Source: Patescibacteria group bacterium
GTDB taxonomy: Bacteria; Patescibacteriota; Gracilibacteria; UBA1369; JAHJTR01
Assembly (NCBI GenBank): GCA_018829865.1
Contig: JAHJTR010000225.1
Span: 1 to 17,696, forward strand
Direction: 5' to 3'
DNA length: 17,696 nt
The notes under the pieces are model-generated. The model was not told the DNA's origin, did not search any database, and saw only the letters and a program-made list of their open reading frames with translations. The position numbers and the translations under genes are program-made. Position 1 is the first letter of the stretch. Every line of letters starts with the position of its first letter. This document shows, one piece after another, positions 1 to 7,263 of this stretch.

Positions 1-157
1 ACTTTTCCACTAATCCGTTGCAAGTATTCCCTACATACCAGGGGCTCTTCACACCTTGTCCAATTAACAAAATATTTCTATTCTTATTCATCATCTGATG
101 AAGTGCTTCATTTATTGCAAGACTATACTCAAGTTCTCTTGTTTTATCTAAAGACAT
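1..157 (-). CDS. TPP-dependent dehydrogenase E1 beta subunit (N-terminal part, cut by window edge)
   Basis: Only the first 52 codons are inside the window. The translation begins MSLDKTRELEYSLAINEALH and continues with NRNILLIGQGV, the typical opening of the beta subunit of pyruvate/acetoin/branched-chain 2-oxoacid dehydrogenase E1 (first strand of the Transket_pyr domain). The ATG at 157-155 is chosen because it is preceded by a strong GAGGTGG ribosome binding site about seven bases upstream. It overlaps the 3' end of the E1 alpha gene by 14 bp, so the two are probably translationally coupled and form the usual alpha2beta2 heterotetramer. The beta subunit should supply half of the active site for decarboxylating a 2-oxoacid on thiamine diphosphate. 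The substrate cannot be read from this fragment. Family assignment is good; the exact role in a polysaccharide locus is inferred. Confidence 0.82.
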   Translation of the reverse strand, partial: MSLDKTRELEYSLAINEALHQMMNKNRNILLIGQGVKSPWYVGNTCNGLVEK

Positions 158-1133
158 AGTATTCCACCTCTTCCTCTTTCGGAAAGTTTGAAATTTGTGC
201 TTTTTGGTGGGCAGCAAATACCTGCACTTCAACTTTCTTGGAAATATTTAATAATTCTTTTTGTTCACATATTCTATTCTTAAGCATATACCTTTCCAAT
301 CTTTTAATCGGATCTTTCTTCTTCCACTTTTCTATTTCTCCTGCAGGGCGGATATCTGTCTGTGTCCCCTGAATATTATCACTCGTGCCAACATGCCCCC
401 TCAACCTGTATGTTTTAAATTCTATGAAGACAGGTCCTTCTCCTTTTCTGCATGAACTGACTGCTTTTTCACAAACCTTGGTTGTTTTCAGAATATCATT
501 TCCGTCAACTTGATATGAGTTTATCCCGAATCCAGTCGCAATCTTAAAGATTGGATAATTAGGTCTCGTCTCTCTTATTGGCAAATGTGTAGAGTAGTAA
601 TTGTTTTCGCATGCAAAAATGATCGGTAATTTCCTCAACGCAGCAAAATTCATACTTTCAAACAAAACTCCTTCACCAGTGGCTCCATCGCCAAAAAATG
701 CTACAGCAACATTACCTTTATTTTTAAGTTTTAATGTCAAAGCAGCACCAAGCGTCAATGCAATTGTTCCCGCAACTATTGGAGCTGCACCTAACATATT
801 AATACTTGAGTCGAGAATGTGCATTGAGCCCCCCCTTCCTTTTGCGCAGCCATCGTTTTTACAATAAATCTCAGAAACCATCTTTTGCAGATTGCCACCT
901 TTAGCTAAATAATGCCCATGGGAACGATGGTTACCAAAAATAATATCTTGTTTATTGAGAAAAGCAGAAATACCAACTGCAATTGCTTCCTCTCCAGAAT
1001 ATAGATGTACCGGACAGCGTATTGTTCCGTTTAAGATTGGTTCTACAAAACTTTCTTCGCACATTCTGATACGAAGCATTTGTTTATAAAATTTGACTAA
1101 CCCTATTGAATTATTAATTTTACTTTTCATCAT
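144..1133 (-). CDS. TPP-dependent dehydrogenase E1 alpha subunit (pyruvate/acetoin dehydrogenase-like)
   Basis: This 329-residue protein has the full usual length of an E1 alpha subunit. The thiamine-diphosphate/magnesium motif is clear: GDGATGEG at 148-155 closing with ENN at 176-178. GRGGSMH (99-105) and FGNHRSHGHY (66-75) are typical active-site-loop segments. Known family role: decarboxylation of a 2-oxoacid and transfer of the hydroxyalkyl/acyl unit. The C-terminal loop reads RGHVGTSDNIQG (245-256) followed by TDIRP, rather than the GHSxxDPxxYR loop of ordinary pyruvate dehydrogenase; I recall this variant from E1 pairs in polysaccharide clusters. It follows the phosphoglycosyl transferase by 10 bp and overlaps E1 beta. 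No E2 or E3 gene is visible, so it may not belong to a classical dehydrogenase complex. A two-carbon transfer to a sugar or precursor is a hypothesis. Start: tandem ATG codons at 1133; the second is equally possible. Confidence 0.88.
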   Translation of the reverse strand: MMKSKINNSIGLVKFYKQMLRIRMCEESFVEPILNGTIRCPVHLYSGEEAIAVGISAFLNKQDIIFGNHRSHGHYLAKGGNLQKMVSEIYCKNDGCAKGRGGSMHILDSSINMLGAAPIVAGTIALTLGAALTLKLKNKGNVAVAFFGDGATGEGVLFESMNFAALRKLPIIFACENNYYSTHLPIRETRPNYPIFKIATGFGINSYQVDGNDILKTTKVCEKAVSSCRKGEGPVFIEFKTYRLRGHVGTSDNIQGTQTDIRPAGEIEKWKKKDPIKRLERYMLKNRICEQKELLNISKKVEVQVFAAHQKAQISNFPKEEEVEYYVFR

Positions 1134-1143
1134 GATAAAATGA

Positions 1144-1743
1144 TTATCCGATAAGAATTTTTTTAATAGTTAATAATATTAATTTGAAATCTGTTATTAG
1201 GTTTTGTTCTTTTACATATTTAATTTGTAGTCTAAGTTTTTCAGGTCTAATAAGTTTAGAGTACGCTTCATCTGCATCTATAATACCAGAGTTCTCAATT
1301 ATTTCTCCTTCGTTGTGAAATTTGAGTGATGCAAAATCAGTAATCCCAGGTTTAACTGTTAATATAATTTTTTCTTCCTCAGAGTATTGATCAACAAACT
1401 TTAGAACTTCGGGTCTTGGTCCAACAAGACTCATATCGCCAAGGAAAACATTTATCAATTGAGAAAGTTCATCAAATTTATATTTCCTTAATATTGAACC
1501 AACATATGTAAGCCGTAAATCATTTTTATTTGTAGATGTCGCCCCAATATTTTCAGCATTGACATTCATACTTCTAAACTTAAAAATGCGGAAAGATTTT
1601 CCATGAAGTCCAACTCTTAATCCGCGATAAAAAACTGGTCCTTTTGAATCCAATATTATCCAAATAGCAATAATCAAGAAAAATGGGAATAACATTATAA
1701 GACCAAAACCTGAAAAAAAAATGTCAAATATTCGTTTTAGCAA
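1144..1743 (-). CDS. Undecaprenyl-phosphate phosphoglycosyl transferase (bacterial sugar transferase, PglC/WbaP core)
   Basis: A 199-residue protein made only of the catalytic bacterial sugar transferase domain (PF02397 type), the length of monotopic enzymes such as PglC. Residues 1-32 form a hydrophobic re-entrant membrane helix with the characteristic proline (LFPFF, Pro20). It is followed by KFRSM (55-59), the catalytic Asp-Glu pair in FDELSQ (D91, E92), and GDMSLVGPRPE (102-112). The family transfers a sugar-1-phosphate from a nucleotide sugar to undecaprenyl phosphate at the cytoplasmic face, starting each repeat unit. The sugar cannot be read from sequence; the locus offers amino- or deoxy-sugars as possibilities. 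It follows the small membrane protein by 4 bp and precedes E1 alpha by 10 bp, consistent with one operon. Confidence 0.93.
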   Translation of the reverse strand: MLKRIFDIFFSGFGLIMLFPFFLIIAIWIILDSKGPVFYRGLRVGLHGKSFRIFKFRSMNVNAENIGATSTNKNDLRLTYVGSILRKYKFDELSQLINVFLGDMSLVGPRPEVLKFVDQYSEEEKIILTVKPGITDFASLKFHNEGEIIENSGIIDADEAYSKLIRPEKLRLQIKYVKEQNLITDFKLILLTIKKILIG

Positions 1744-1747
1744 TAAT

Positions 1748-1963
1748 CTATTTTTCTTTTTTTAACAAATACGCAACTTGACCCACAAGGAATGGAAATA
1801 AGCTAGAAACCAAGAAGTATATACTTGGGATATATTTTGAAAGGAATCTTCCAATAGGTGGAATAAGCGCGCCTTTTTCAGTAGTAATTAGTTTCGTTTT
1901 TGAATCAGTTTCAAAAAAATAGGCAAGCTTTTTCAGCGTATTATTTAATAAGATTTTCTCCAC
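1748..1963 (-). CDS. Small membrane protein of unknown function
   Basis: The open frame runs as far as 2011, but that start would overlap the methyltransferase by 43 bp. A GTG at 1963-1961 lies only 5 bp after the methyltransferase stop and gives a 71-residue product, so I prefer it. The chain is basic and polar at the N-terminus, has a short GALIPPIGRFLSKY segment, and one hydrophobic stretch (IYFLVSSLFPFLVGQVAYLL) near the C-terminus followed by KKEK, suggesting a single membrane anchor. I do not recognise a family. It sits between a SAM methyltransferase and the phosphoglycosyl transferase, so it could be an accessory subunit, or a frame-shifted tail of the methyltransferase. The close spacing argues that it is expressed. 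Confidence 0.5.
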   Translation of the reverse strand: MEKILLNNTLKKLAYFFETDSKTKLITTEKGALIPPIGRFLSKYIPSIYFLVSSLFPFLVGQVAYLLKKEK

Positions 1964-1968
1964 ATAGA

Positions 1969-2829
1969 TTATTCTTCGGATTTTTTCCTTAAAACAAATG
2001 TAAACATCCACGATAATCGCTGAATCAATGGAACCTTTTCAAGAATTCTATCTACATTGTTGAGGAATGGAAGAAGTATGGGAAATTTTCCACCTAAATA
2101 TCCAAGTACATGCCAATACCTGATATCAATTAATTCCAGAAAGCGCGTAGCGAATTTTACATCATTAAGATTTAAAATGTGTGCCTTTTCCCAATCAGTT
2201 CTCATATCAGGAGTTAATTTACGATACAATTTAATAGCAAGGTTATAATCTAAGGCTTCATAAGCTAAAATTTTTCCACCTGGTTTAAGAATTCTTCTGA
2301 TTTCTGGAATGGCATAAGAGAGGTCAAGATGATGCAACATTCCAGAACATAATATAATGTCAATAGAGTTATCAGGTAATTTTATATTTTCAGCGTCTGC
2401 TTGAAAAAATCTAGTTTTTCCTGAAACTCCTGCTGCGACCGCGGCAACTTTAGCATTTTGCACTGAAATACTCGAAATATCAAAACCCAAACTCAAAGCA
2501 GCTCCAACACTCGCCGCAAATATTGCATAACTTCCATTTCCACAAGCATAGTCTAAAAATATTTTATCTATGGTTTCTTTTCTAATCCATTCTTTTACGA
2601 ATTGATTTGATCGTTTTGCTACTGTGTAATATTTTTTGTTACCATAGAATTTTTCGAATGTGTCGGATGATGAGATTTGTTCGATTATATTTTGATCACG
2701 ATCCCTATCATGAAATTCTAATTCCTTAATTTTTCTATTGTTGAGAGTCTGTTTCCAATCTTTGTCAGTGATTCTATCGATGATATCCACCTTCTCAAGG
2801 AGCATCTTTATCTCATTTGTATTTGCCAT
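1969..2829 (-). CDS. Class I SAM-dependent methyltransferase (Methyltransf_11 type)
   Basis: The frame is open from a GTG at 2856, but ATG 2829-2827 is preceded by GAAAGG with a 7-base spacer and gives MANTNEIK, so I take 286 residues. SAM-binding motif I is FLDYACGNG (91-99); a following acidic strand end is GFDIS (115-119). Other family marks are DAENIKLPDNSIDIIL (145-160), LHHLD (165-169) and EIRRILKPGG. A later TPDMRT segment is common in the cluster-associated members. Such enzymes methylate a sugar hydroxyl or a glycan end in polysaccharide loci; the acceptor is unknown here. The C-terminus ends in a hydrophobic patch (LSWMFTFVLRKK), perhaps membrane-associating. It is separated from the upstream glycosyltransferase by 134 bp of AT-rich DNA without recognisable signal, and from the small downstream gene by 5 bp. 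Confidence 0.87.
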   Translation of the reverse strand: MANTNEIKMLLEKVDIIDRITDKDWKQTLNNRKIKELEFHDRDRDQNIIEQISSSDTFEKFYGNKKYYTVAKRSNQFVKEWIRKETIDKIFLDYACGNGSYAIFAASVGAALSLGFDISSISVQNAKVAAVAAGVSGKTRFFQADAENIKLPDNSIDIILCSGMLHHLDLSYAIPEIRRILKPGGKILAYEALDYNLAIKLYRKLTPDMRTDWEKAHILNLNDVKFATRFLELIDIRYWHVLGYLGGKFPILLPFLNNVDRILEKVPLIQRLSWMFTFVLRKKSEE

Positions 2830-2963
2830 AAAATAACCTTTCTGATAGTGAGCCACTTATTTGTAATGTCGTGAAAATTTTATTAATAATTTTTGATGAA
2901 GTTTCTTGTTAATTCCTTTCTAATTTCCAATTAATGACCTCATCAAAATTCACTCGGAGTGAT

Positions 2964-4007
2964 TCAGAATTTACCAGCACCTGGCCATGGTTCACTACCT
3001 TTCTGAACAGGCGCTTTATTAAAAATCAATAACACTATCCCTTTAAGTAAACCAAGCCCATGTATAAAATGATAAAGGAAAAAACAAAAAGGTAATATAA
3101 AAACGTGTTTAATGTTTTTATAACGAATTGCTTGTTGAACAGATGAAAACAAAGCTAAAAAAAAATATAAGACCATAATCGAAATAAATAACCAGTTAAA
3201 TACTGGTGAGATTAGTGACAAAACAGTTCCACTTATGAATCCAAACGAGAACAAAGCAGTTATAGCGTGCCTTATAGTAAATGTATAGGGAGCCAAATAC
3301 CACATATATGCATTATAAGGAGCATCAAGCAAAATTTGTTTTCTATAAAAATTGAACAGCGATTTTTGATTGTAATAATAACAATGAATATTCGGATTTA
3401 ACCAGATTTTACCTCCGGCTCTTCTAATTCTTGCGTTAAATTCAAAATCTTGTGCACGGATTAATTTTTCATTAAATACTCCGACCCTTTTAAAAACTTC
3501 CGTCTTAAAAAAACCGAATGGAACAGTATCTGCCGGACCTTCTTTTGCACCTGTCCTAAAGCCAGAATTACCTACACCAAATTTATGAGTCGAAATTGCC
3601 TGCACAATGGATGCTTGATAACTATTATCACCTTCTTTTGTTATAATAACACCACCAACATTATCAGCACCTGTTCTTTCGGCTGTTTCTAAGCAAAGCA
3701 TTAAATAATCTCTGGGATATATTGAGTGTGCATCTAAACGCATAATCCAACTGCCTTTAGCCTTAGATAAGGCCAGGTTCATCGCTACTGCTTGAGTTAA
3801 TTTCAAATTTTTTAACAAGCTAACTCTAGGCTCATGGTTCATTATGTTTTTAATCATCGTTACTGTTTGGTCATTTGACATTCCATCCACAATTAGAATT
3901 TCAATTTGTGTGTCCTCTGGAATTCTAAAATTCAAAACACTTTGTAAACAAAATTGTATGTGTTCCTCTTCGTTTCTACATGGTATTATTATTGAGATTA
4001 TATTCAT
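2964..4007 (-). CDS. GT2 family glycosyltransferase, ExoA-like, with C-terminal membrane segments
   Basis: A 347-residue protein with a GT-A fold at the N-terminus: IISIIIPCRNEEEHI (3-17), ILIVDGMSNDQT (37-48) and a DxD-type metal/nucleotide site at LDAHSIYP (91-98). QDFEFNARIRRAGG (186-199) corresponds to the ED acceptor/catalytic motif. The last ~100 residues hold about three hydrophobic helices (around 240-265, 270-295 and 298-325), as in ExoA-type succinoglycan glycosyltransferases. The enzyme should add a sugar to the lipid-linked repeat unit at the cytoplasmic membrane face. Neither donor nor linkage can be predicted. The start ATG has only a weak GAGAAAA-type leader. It is flanked by gaps of 134 bp downstream and 128 bp upstream, looser than the neighbouring genes. 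Confidence 0.9.
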   Translation of the reverse strand: MNIISIIIPCRNEEEHIQFCLQSVLNFRIPEDTQIEILIVDGMSNDQTVTMIKNIMNHEPRVSLLKNLKLTQAVAMNLALSKAKGSWIMRLDAHSIYPRDYLMLCLETAERTGADNVGGVIITKEGDNSYQASIVQAISTHKFGVGNSGFRTGAKEGPADTVPFGFFKTEVFKRVGVFNEKLIRAQDFEFNARIRRAGGKIWLNPNIHCYYYNQKSLFNFYRKQILLDAPYNAYMWYLAPYTFTIRHAITALFSFGFISGTVLSLISPVFNWLFISIMVLYFFLALFSSVQQAIRYKNIKHVFILPFCFFLYHFIHGLGLLKGIVLLIFNKAPVQKGSEPWPGAGKF

Positions 4008-4135
4008 AATTTTCTCGGAGAATTACTGGCAAAAAATAATTAATCTTTATACTTTATTGTAGATTATTAATTTCATTAGAATACTTGAAGAAAAGAATAA
4101 TTTTTCAAGATATCAGTTTCCATCATCACTTATGA

Positions 4136-5359
4136 CTAGTACGATTTTTTATGATTCCTTTCCCTGTTGGAATATATTATATAGAACATAAATAGTATCA
4201 AAGCAAATGGGCCCAAAGAGAAAAGACCGCCATAAATTATATACAATGCAAGTACCAATGCCAAAAATGAAACAGGTATTTGAATAGAGCCACTAATTTC
4301 TAGTAAATTCTTTTCGAGGTAATAATAAATTCCTGAAACGAAAATGGCTGTAAAGAATACACCCCAGTAGCCCCCATTGCGCCAGGCATCACCGACAATG
4401 CCACAGGGTGCTACATAAATCGATGTAAAACCAACTGTTGGAGTGTAGGAACCAGAAAATATTGAGAATAATCTTGAATATTCAAAATATAATTTACTTG
4501 AATTCTCGCCAAATATTCCAAAAGATAATGTATACGAGGATAATACAGGGTCTAATACAGCACGATTTAATAAAATATTTTGACTTTGGTTAAAAAATTC
4601 AAGTTTAGTAAAAGTGGTATTATTGTATTGTAAAAATGATACCACCGCTGCAGCAAAACTAAGCACAAGCAAAAACAAAATGAGATTACCAATTCTTTTC
4701 CGAAAAGTTTGCTCCATTTTAATTACTAAATGATAATAAGCGAATACACTAATAAAGAGCAAGACAGGTCCCCTATCCAAATTAATAATACTTACCAAGA
4801 AAAACGCCGAAAAGAGCATGTTAATCAAAAAACCAGAAGAAGATAATATATTCATAGATATGTTCTTAACGTGATAATTTGTAAGCATATAAATCGATAT
4901 AAAAGGGAATAAAATTCTTCTTAATACTTCTAGAACAAAGACCAAATATTTGGGTGAATCATCATATCCAATTATTCTAAATTCCCAAGGATCTACAGAA
5001 CCTTTTCCAAGAAGTAATAGCTTAGGTAGGCCTAAATAAAGGAATAATATAATTGATATGACAAAAACAAGTAAGGATATCTTTATAATACCACGATTTA
5101 TAGGGTTATTTATATCATTTGCTTTCTTGAACAGACTAAAGTTAAATTGATTTCTACTGGTATTGTATCTGAGGAAAATGGGTACAATCAAAATAGTAGA
5201 GCCATAAATAACATTACAATATAAGAATGGTATAAACGAATTATCACTTCTAAATATTTCAGGGAAATATAAGTATGTATAAATTGCTGGCAGACAATAA
5301 AGGAATAAATATGAATACCAAAGTGAATAGAGAGGGCTTAAATAACTAGTTTGTCGCAT
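4136..5359 (-). CDS. wzy: O-antigen polymerase-like membrane protein (Wzy family)
   Basis: A 407-residue, strongly hydrophobic protein with roughly ten to twelve membrane helices and a larger polar loop (about residues 255-325) near the C-terminal third. That loop is followed by GIVGDAWRNGGYWGVFF, resembling the conserved 'GD...GxxG' stretch of oligosaccharide repeat-unit polymerases. Length, topology and position in a locus with a Wzx flippase and several transferases all support Wzy, which joins flipped repeat units in the periplasm. Wzy proteins diverge heavily in sequence, so the call rests on architecture. An AT-rich leader without a clear Shine-Dalgarno precedes the ATG. Its upstream DNA is an IS256-family remnant ending 44 bp away, so the native link to upstream operon genes has been broken. 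A WaaL-type ligase is a less likely alternative. Confidence 0.8.
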   Translation of the reverse strand: MRQTSYLSPLYSLWYSYLFLYCLPAIYTYLYFPEIFRSDNSFIPFLYCNVIYGSTILIVPIFLRYNTSRNQFNFSLFKKANDINNPINRGIIKISLLVFVISIILFLYLGLPKLLLLGKGSVDPWEFRIIGYDDSPKYLVFVLEVLRRILFPFISIYMLTNYHVKNISMNILSSSGFLINMLFSAFFLVSIINLDRGPVLLFISVFAYYHLVIKMEQTFRKRIGNLILFLLVLSFAAAVVSFLQYNNTTFTKLEFFNQSQNILLNRAVLDPVLSSYTLSFGIFGENSSKLYFEYSRLFSIFSGSYTPTVGFTSIYVAPCGIVGDAWRNGGYWGVFFTAIFVSGIYYYLEKNLLEISGSIQIPVSFLALVLALYIIYGGLFSLGPFALILFMFYIIYSNRERNHKKSY

Positions 5360-5403
5360 TGTATTTGAGTCTGTAAAATAATTTGTGTAAATGAGATTTT
5401 GTA

Positions 5404-5832
5404 TTACAAAACATTTTGAAGTCTCTCATCAAAAATAATAGATAAATGAGATAAAGCAAGAGTCCAATTTTGAACCGGCATGACATCCCACTTTTTAGAT
5501 ATATCTCTGTAAGCTAAGAACAACATTTTTTCCCAAGCATCATCATTTGAAAAAATGCTTTTTGATTTAGTAACTTTTCTGAACTGACGATGTACGGCTT
5601 CAACAGCGTTGGTTGTGTAAATGACTTTTCTGATTTCACCAGGATACTTAAAAAATGTAGAGGCATAAGTCCAGTTGTTTCACCAAATTCTGATGGCTAG
5701 AGAATATTTTTTGTTCCAAGTCGCTTCGAGTTTATCAAGAGTCAGAAGAGCAGCTTCTTCAGTTGGTGCAGAATAAACTTTCCTGAGTTCTTTTATAAAT
5801 GCTTTTTGATCTTTGCTTGCAATGTATTTCAG
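5404..5832 (-). pseudogene. IS256-family transposase remnant (C-terminal part, with internal stop)
   Basis: Minus-strand translation gives the C-terminal third of a Transposase_mut (IS256 family) protein: LKYIASKDQKAFIKEL, TEEAALLTLDKLE, KKYSLAIRIW, then after a TGA (5680-5682) NNWTYASTFFKYPGEIRK, VIYTTNAVEAVHRQFRKV, AWEKMLFLAYRDISKKW and a final TAA at 5406-5404. Relatives read W-R-N-N at the stop, so a CGA to TGA change is the simplest explanation. Homology starts abruptly near 5832, where the IS110-like element begins; the N-terminal two thirds are not found on the other side. The copy is dead. It lies between the polymerase gene and the upstream operon genes and points the same way as they do. 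Confidence 0.85.
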
Positions 5833-5856
5833 ATAATATGTTTGAAAAGCAAAAGT

Positions 5857-5888
5857 CCTCAAGTAAATTAGAAAAAATAAACTTGAGG
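5857..5888 (+). promoter_or_regulatory. Stem-loop covering the transposase ribosome binding site
   Basis: CCTCAAGT (5857-5864) and ACTTGAGG (5881-5888) are a perfect 8-bp inverted repeat around a 16-base AT-rich loop. The 3' arm contains the GAGG of the only plausible Shine-Dalgarno for the IS110-type transposase ATG at 5896. A transcript entering from outside would fold and hide this site, a protection strategy known from other insertion sequences. The stem is seen; the function is inferred. Confidence 0.55.
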
Positions 5889-5895
5889 GAAACAA

Positions 5896-6972
5896 ATGGA
5901 AACAACCGGAAGAAGGAAATTAGATTTCACAAACAAAAATATATTTATAGGAATAGATAACCATAAAAAGAATTGGAAGGTAAATATATTGTGTGAAGCA
6001 ATAGATCATAAAACATTTACGATGAATCCCGAACCAGAATTGTTAGATAAATATTTGCAGAAGAATTTTCCACAAGGTAATTATTTTAGTGCCTACGAAG
6101 CGGGATATTGTGGATTCTGGGCTCACGAAGAATTAGAGCGATTAGGAATAAAATCTATAGTAGTAAACCCGGCGGATGTTCCAACAATGGACAAAGAGAG
6201 ACGAACAAAAAATGATAAAGTAGATTGTAGAAAAATAGCCCGTAGTATACGCAGTGGAGAATTAATGAGCATTTATATTCCAAGCCGAGAAGTTCAAGAA
6301 GATAGAACTTTACTTCGTTTACATATTCAATTAACGAAAGAACAAACGAGAATAAAGAATCAGATAAAATCAATTTTAGGTTTTTACGGCATAAAGGTGC
6401 CGGAAGAAAAGGCCGGGAGTAATTGGTCAAGAGCATTTATAAAATGGTTGGAGACCATTGAATTTAAGACTGAGAGTGGAGGGTTGGCCCTAAGTATACA
6501 AATTGAAAGACTACTTGCCATAAGAAAGAGAATAACAGCATTAGTAATATAAATACGTCATCTGTCAAAAACCGATTGTTATCGTGAATTTTCATAACTG
6601 CTGATCAGTATCAGTGGAATCGGAATATTGACAGCCATGCACTTTTTGGTAGAGATTGTTGATATTAATCGATTTAAGAATTTAGATGAGCTAGCATCCT
6701 ATATTGGACTATCTCCCGGAGAACATTCCAGCGGAGAGAAAATCATCACCGGTAAAATGACTAAAAGAGGAAAAAGCCACTTAAGATATTTACTTATAGA
6801 AGCATCATGGATAGCAATAAGAAAAAATCCGGCACTTATGATAGCTTACACTGAGTATAAGAAAAAAATGATAGCACAAAAAGCAATCATAAAAATCGCC
6901 AGAAAATTACTTAACCGTATACGTTTTGCATTAAGAAATAAACAACGATATGTAATAAGTGTTGTTAACTAA
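5896..6972 (+). pseudogene. IS110-family transposase interrupted by two in-frame TAA codons
   Basis: The N-terminal piece (5896-6552, 218 codons) is a DEDD/RuvC-like domain: IFIGIDNHKKNW with the first Asp, YEAGYCGFW with the Glu, and KNDKVDCRKIARSI with the later Asp residues. The C-terminal piece (ATG 6628 to 6972) is the Transposase_20 domain: LASYIGLSPGEHSSGEKIITG, containing the expected catalytic serine region, and MTKRGKSHLRYLLIEAS. Both pieces are in the same frame. Reading through gives ALVI-stop-IRHLSKTDCYREFS-stop-LLISISGIGILTAM, which fits the family without any frameshift, so two point nonsense changes (TAA at 6550-6552 and 6595-6597) split the gene. The combined length of about 358 codons is normal for the family. 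The N-terminal part has a good GAGGG ribosome site, the C-terminal part none. A functional split protein is unlikely. Confidence 0.88.
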
Positions 6973-7000
6973 GAAAAGTGTTAATCAAAGAATAATTTAC

Positions 7001-7070
7001 TTGTGGCAGATTGCAGTGAAACCTCTGCGGCATGAAAAGTTGTCCGCTTTTTTCAGATTGCAAGCCACAA
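7001..7070 (+). ncRNA. Candidate seekRNA/bridge RNA segment of the IS110-like element
   Basis: Starting 28 bases after the transposase stop, TTGTGGC (7001-7007) and GCCACAA (7064-7070) form a perfect 7-bp closing stem. Inside are GCAG/CTGC (7013-7016 with 7025-7028) and, mutually exclusive with it, GCGGCA pairing with TG(T)CCGC (7027-7032 with 7041-7047), plus a 9-bp direct repeat CAGATTGCA at 7007-7015 and 7054-7062. IS110/IS1111 elements carry a structured guide RNA in their non-coding end; the position and form fit. No promoter or homologous RNA could be checked, so the call is tentative; a simple hairpin or element-end structure is the alternative. Confidence 0.4.
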
Positions 7071-7263
7071 CAATTTTATTTTAACTACTATCTTGCGGCT
7101 ACTGCTATTTCTAAGGTATGACCGCTAATAAAAGAATAATTGAATTGATTAACGATTTTATAAAAAAATCATTTTTTAAAATGAGACTATTGGATTTACT
7201 TTTTGCTCTCATTGCTAATTGAGGAACTTGCTTTTTAACATAAAAGAGGTCTCTATTAAGTTG

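Larger units (their letters stand above)
5835..7075 (+). mobile_element. IS110/IS1111-family insertion sequence (ends approximate)
   Basis: The element contains a broken IS110-type transposase, a short 5' segment with a hairpin, and a 3' non-coding tail with a folded segment. Its left edge lies where IS256 homology ends (5833-5857). The right edge is not resolved and may be as far as about 7115; no terminal inverted repeats or target duplication are evident, as is normal for this family. The long non-coding stretch lies 3' of the transposase, which is the arrangement described for the IS1111 subgroup. It is in the opposite orientation to the operon. Confidence 0.6.

Noticed and set aside
261..867. 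Two plus-strand open frames opposite E1 alpha
   Set aside because: Antisense shadows of a clear E1 alpha gene.
2950..4022. Short perfect palindromes with a CTCGGAG core at 2950-2962 and 4012-4022, flanking the ExoA-like gene
   Set aside because: Eleven to thirteen bases, no T-run for a terminator, and the shared core is too small to exclude chance.
6155..6436. Minus-strand open frame opposite the transposase
   Set aside because: Shadow of the IS110 coding frame, with no protein family features.
7154..7170. GATTTT/AAAATC hairpin followed by a T-rich stretch, as a possible terminator after the IS110-like element
   Set aside because: The stem is almost entirely A-T and the region is AT-rich throughout, so it would be expected by chance.
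7118..7222. A 34-codon plus-strand frame whose end (MRLLDLLFALIA) resembles the start of a sugar transferase
   Set aside because: The hydrophobic match is short, the AAGG is only one base from the ATG, and the frame ends at once; chance in AT-rich DNA is likely.
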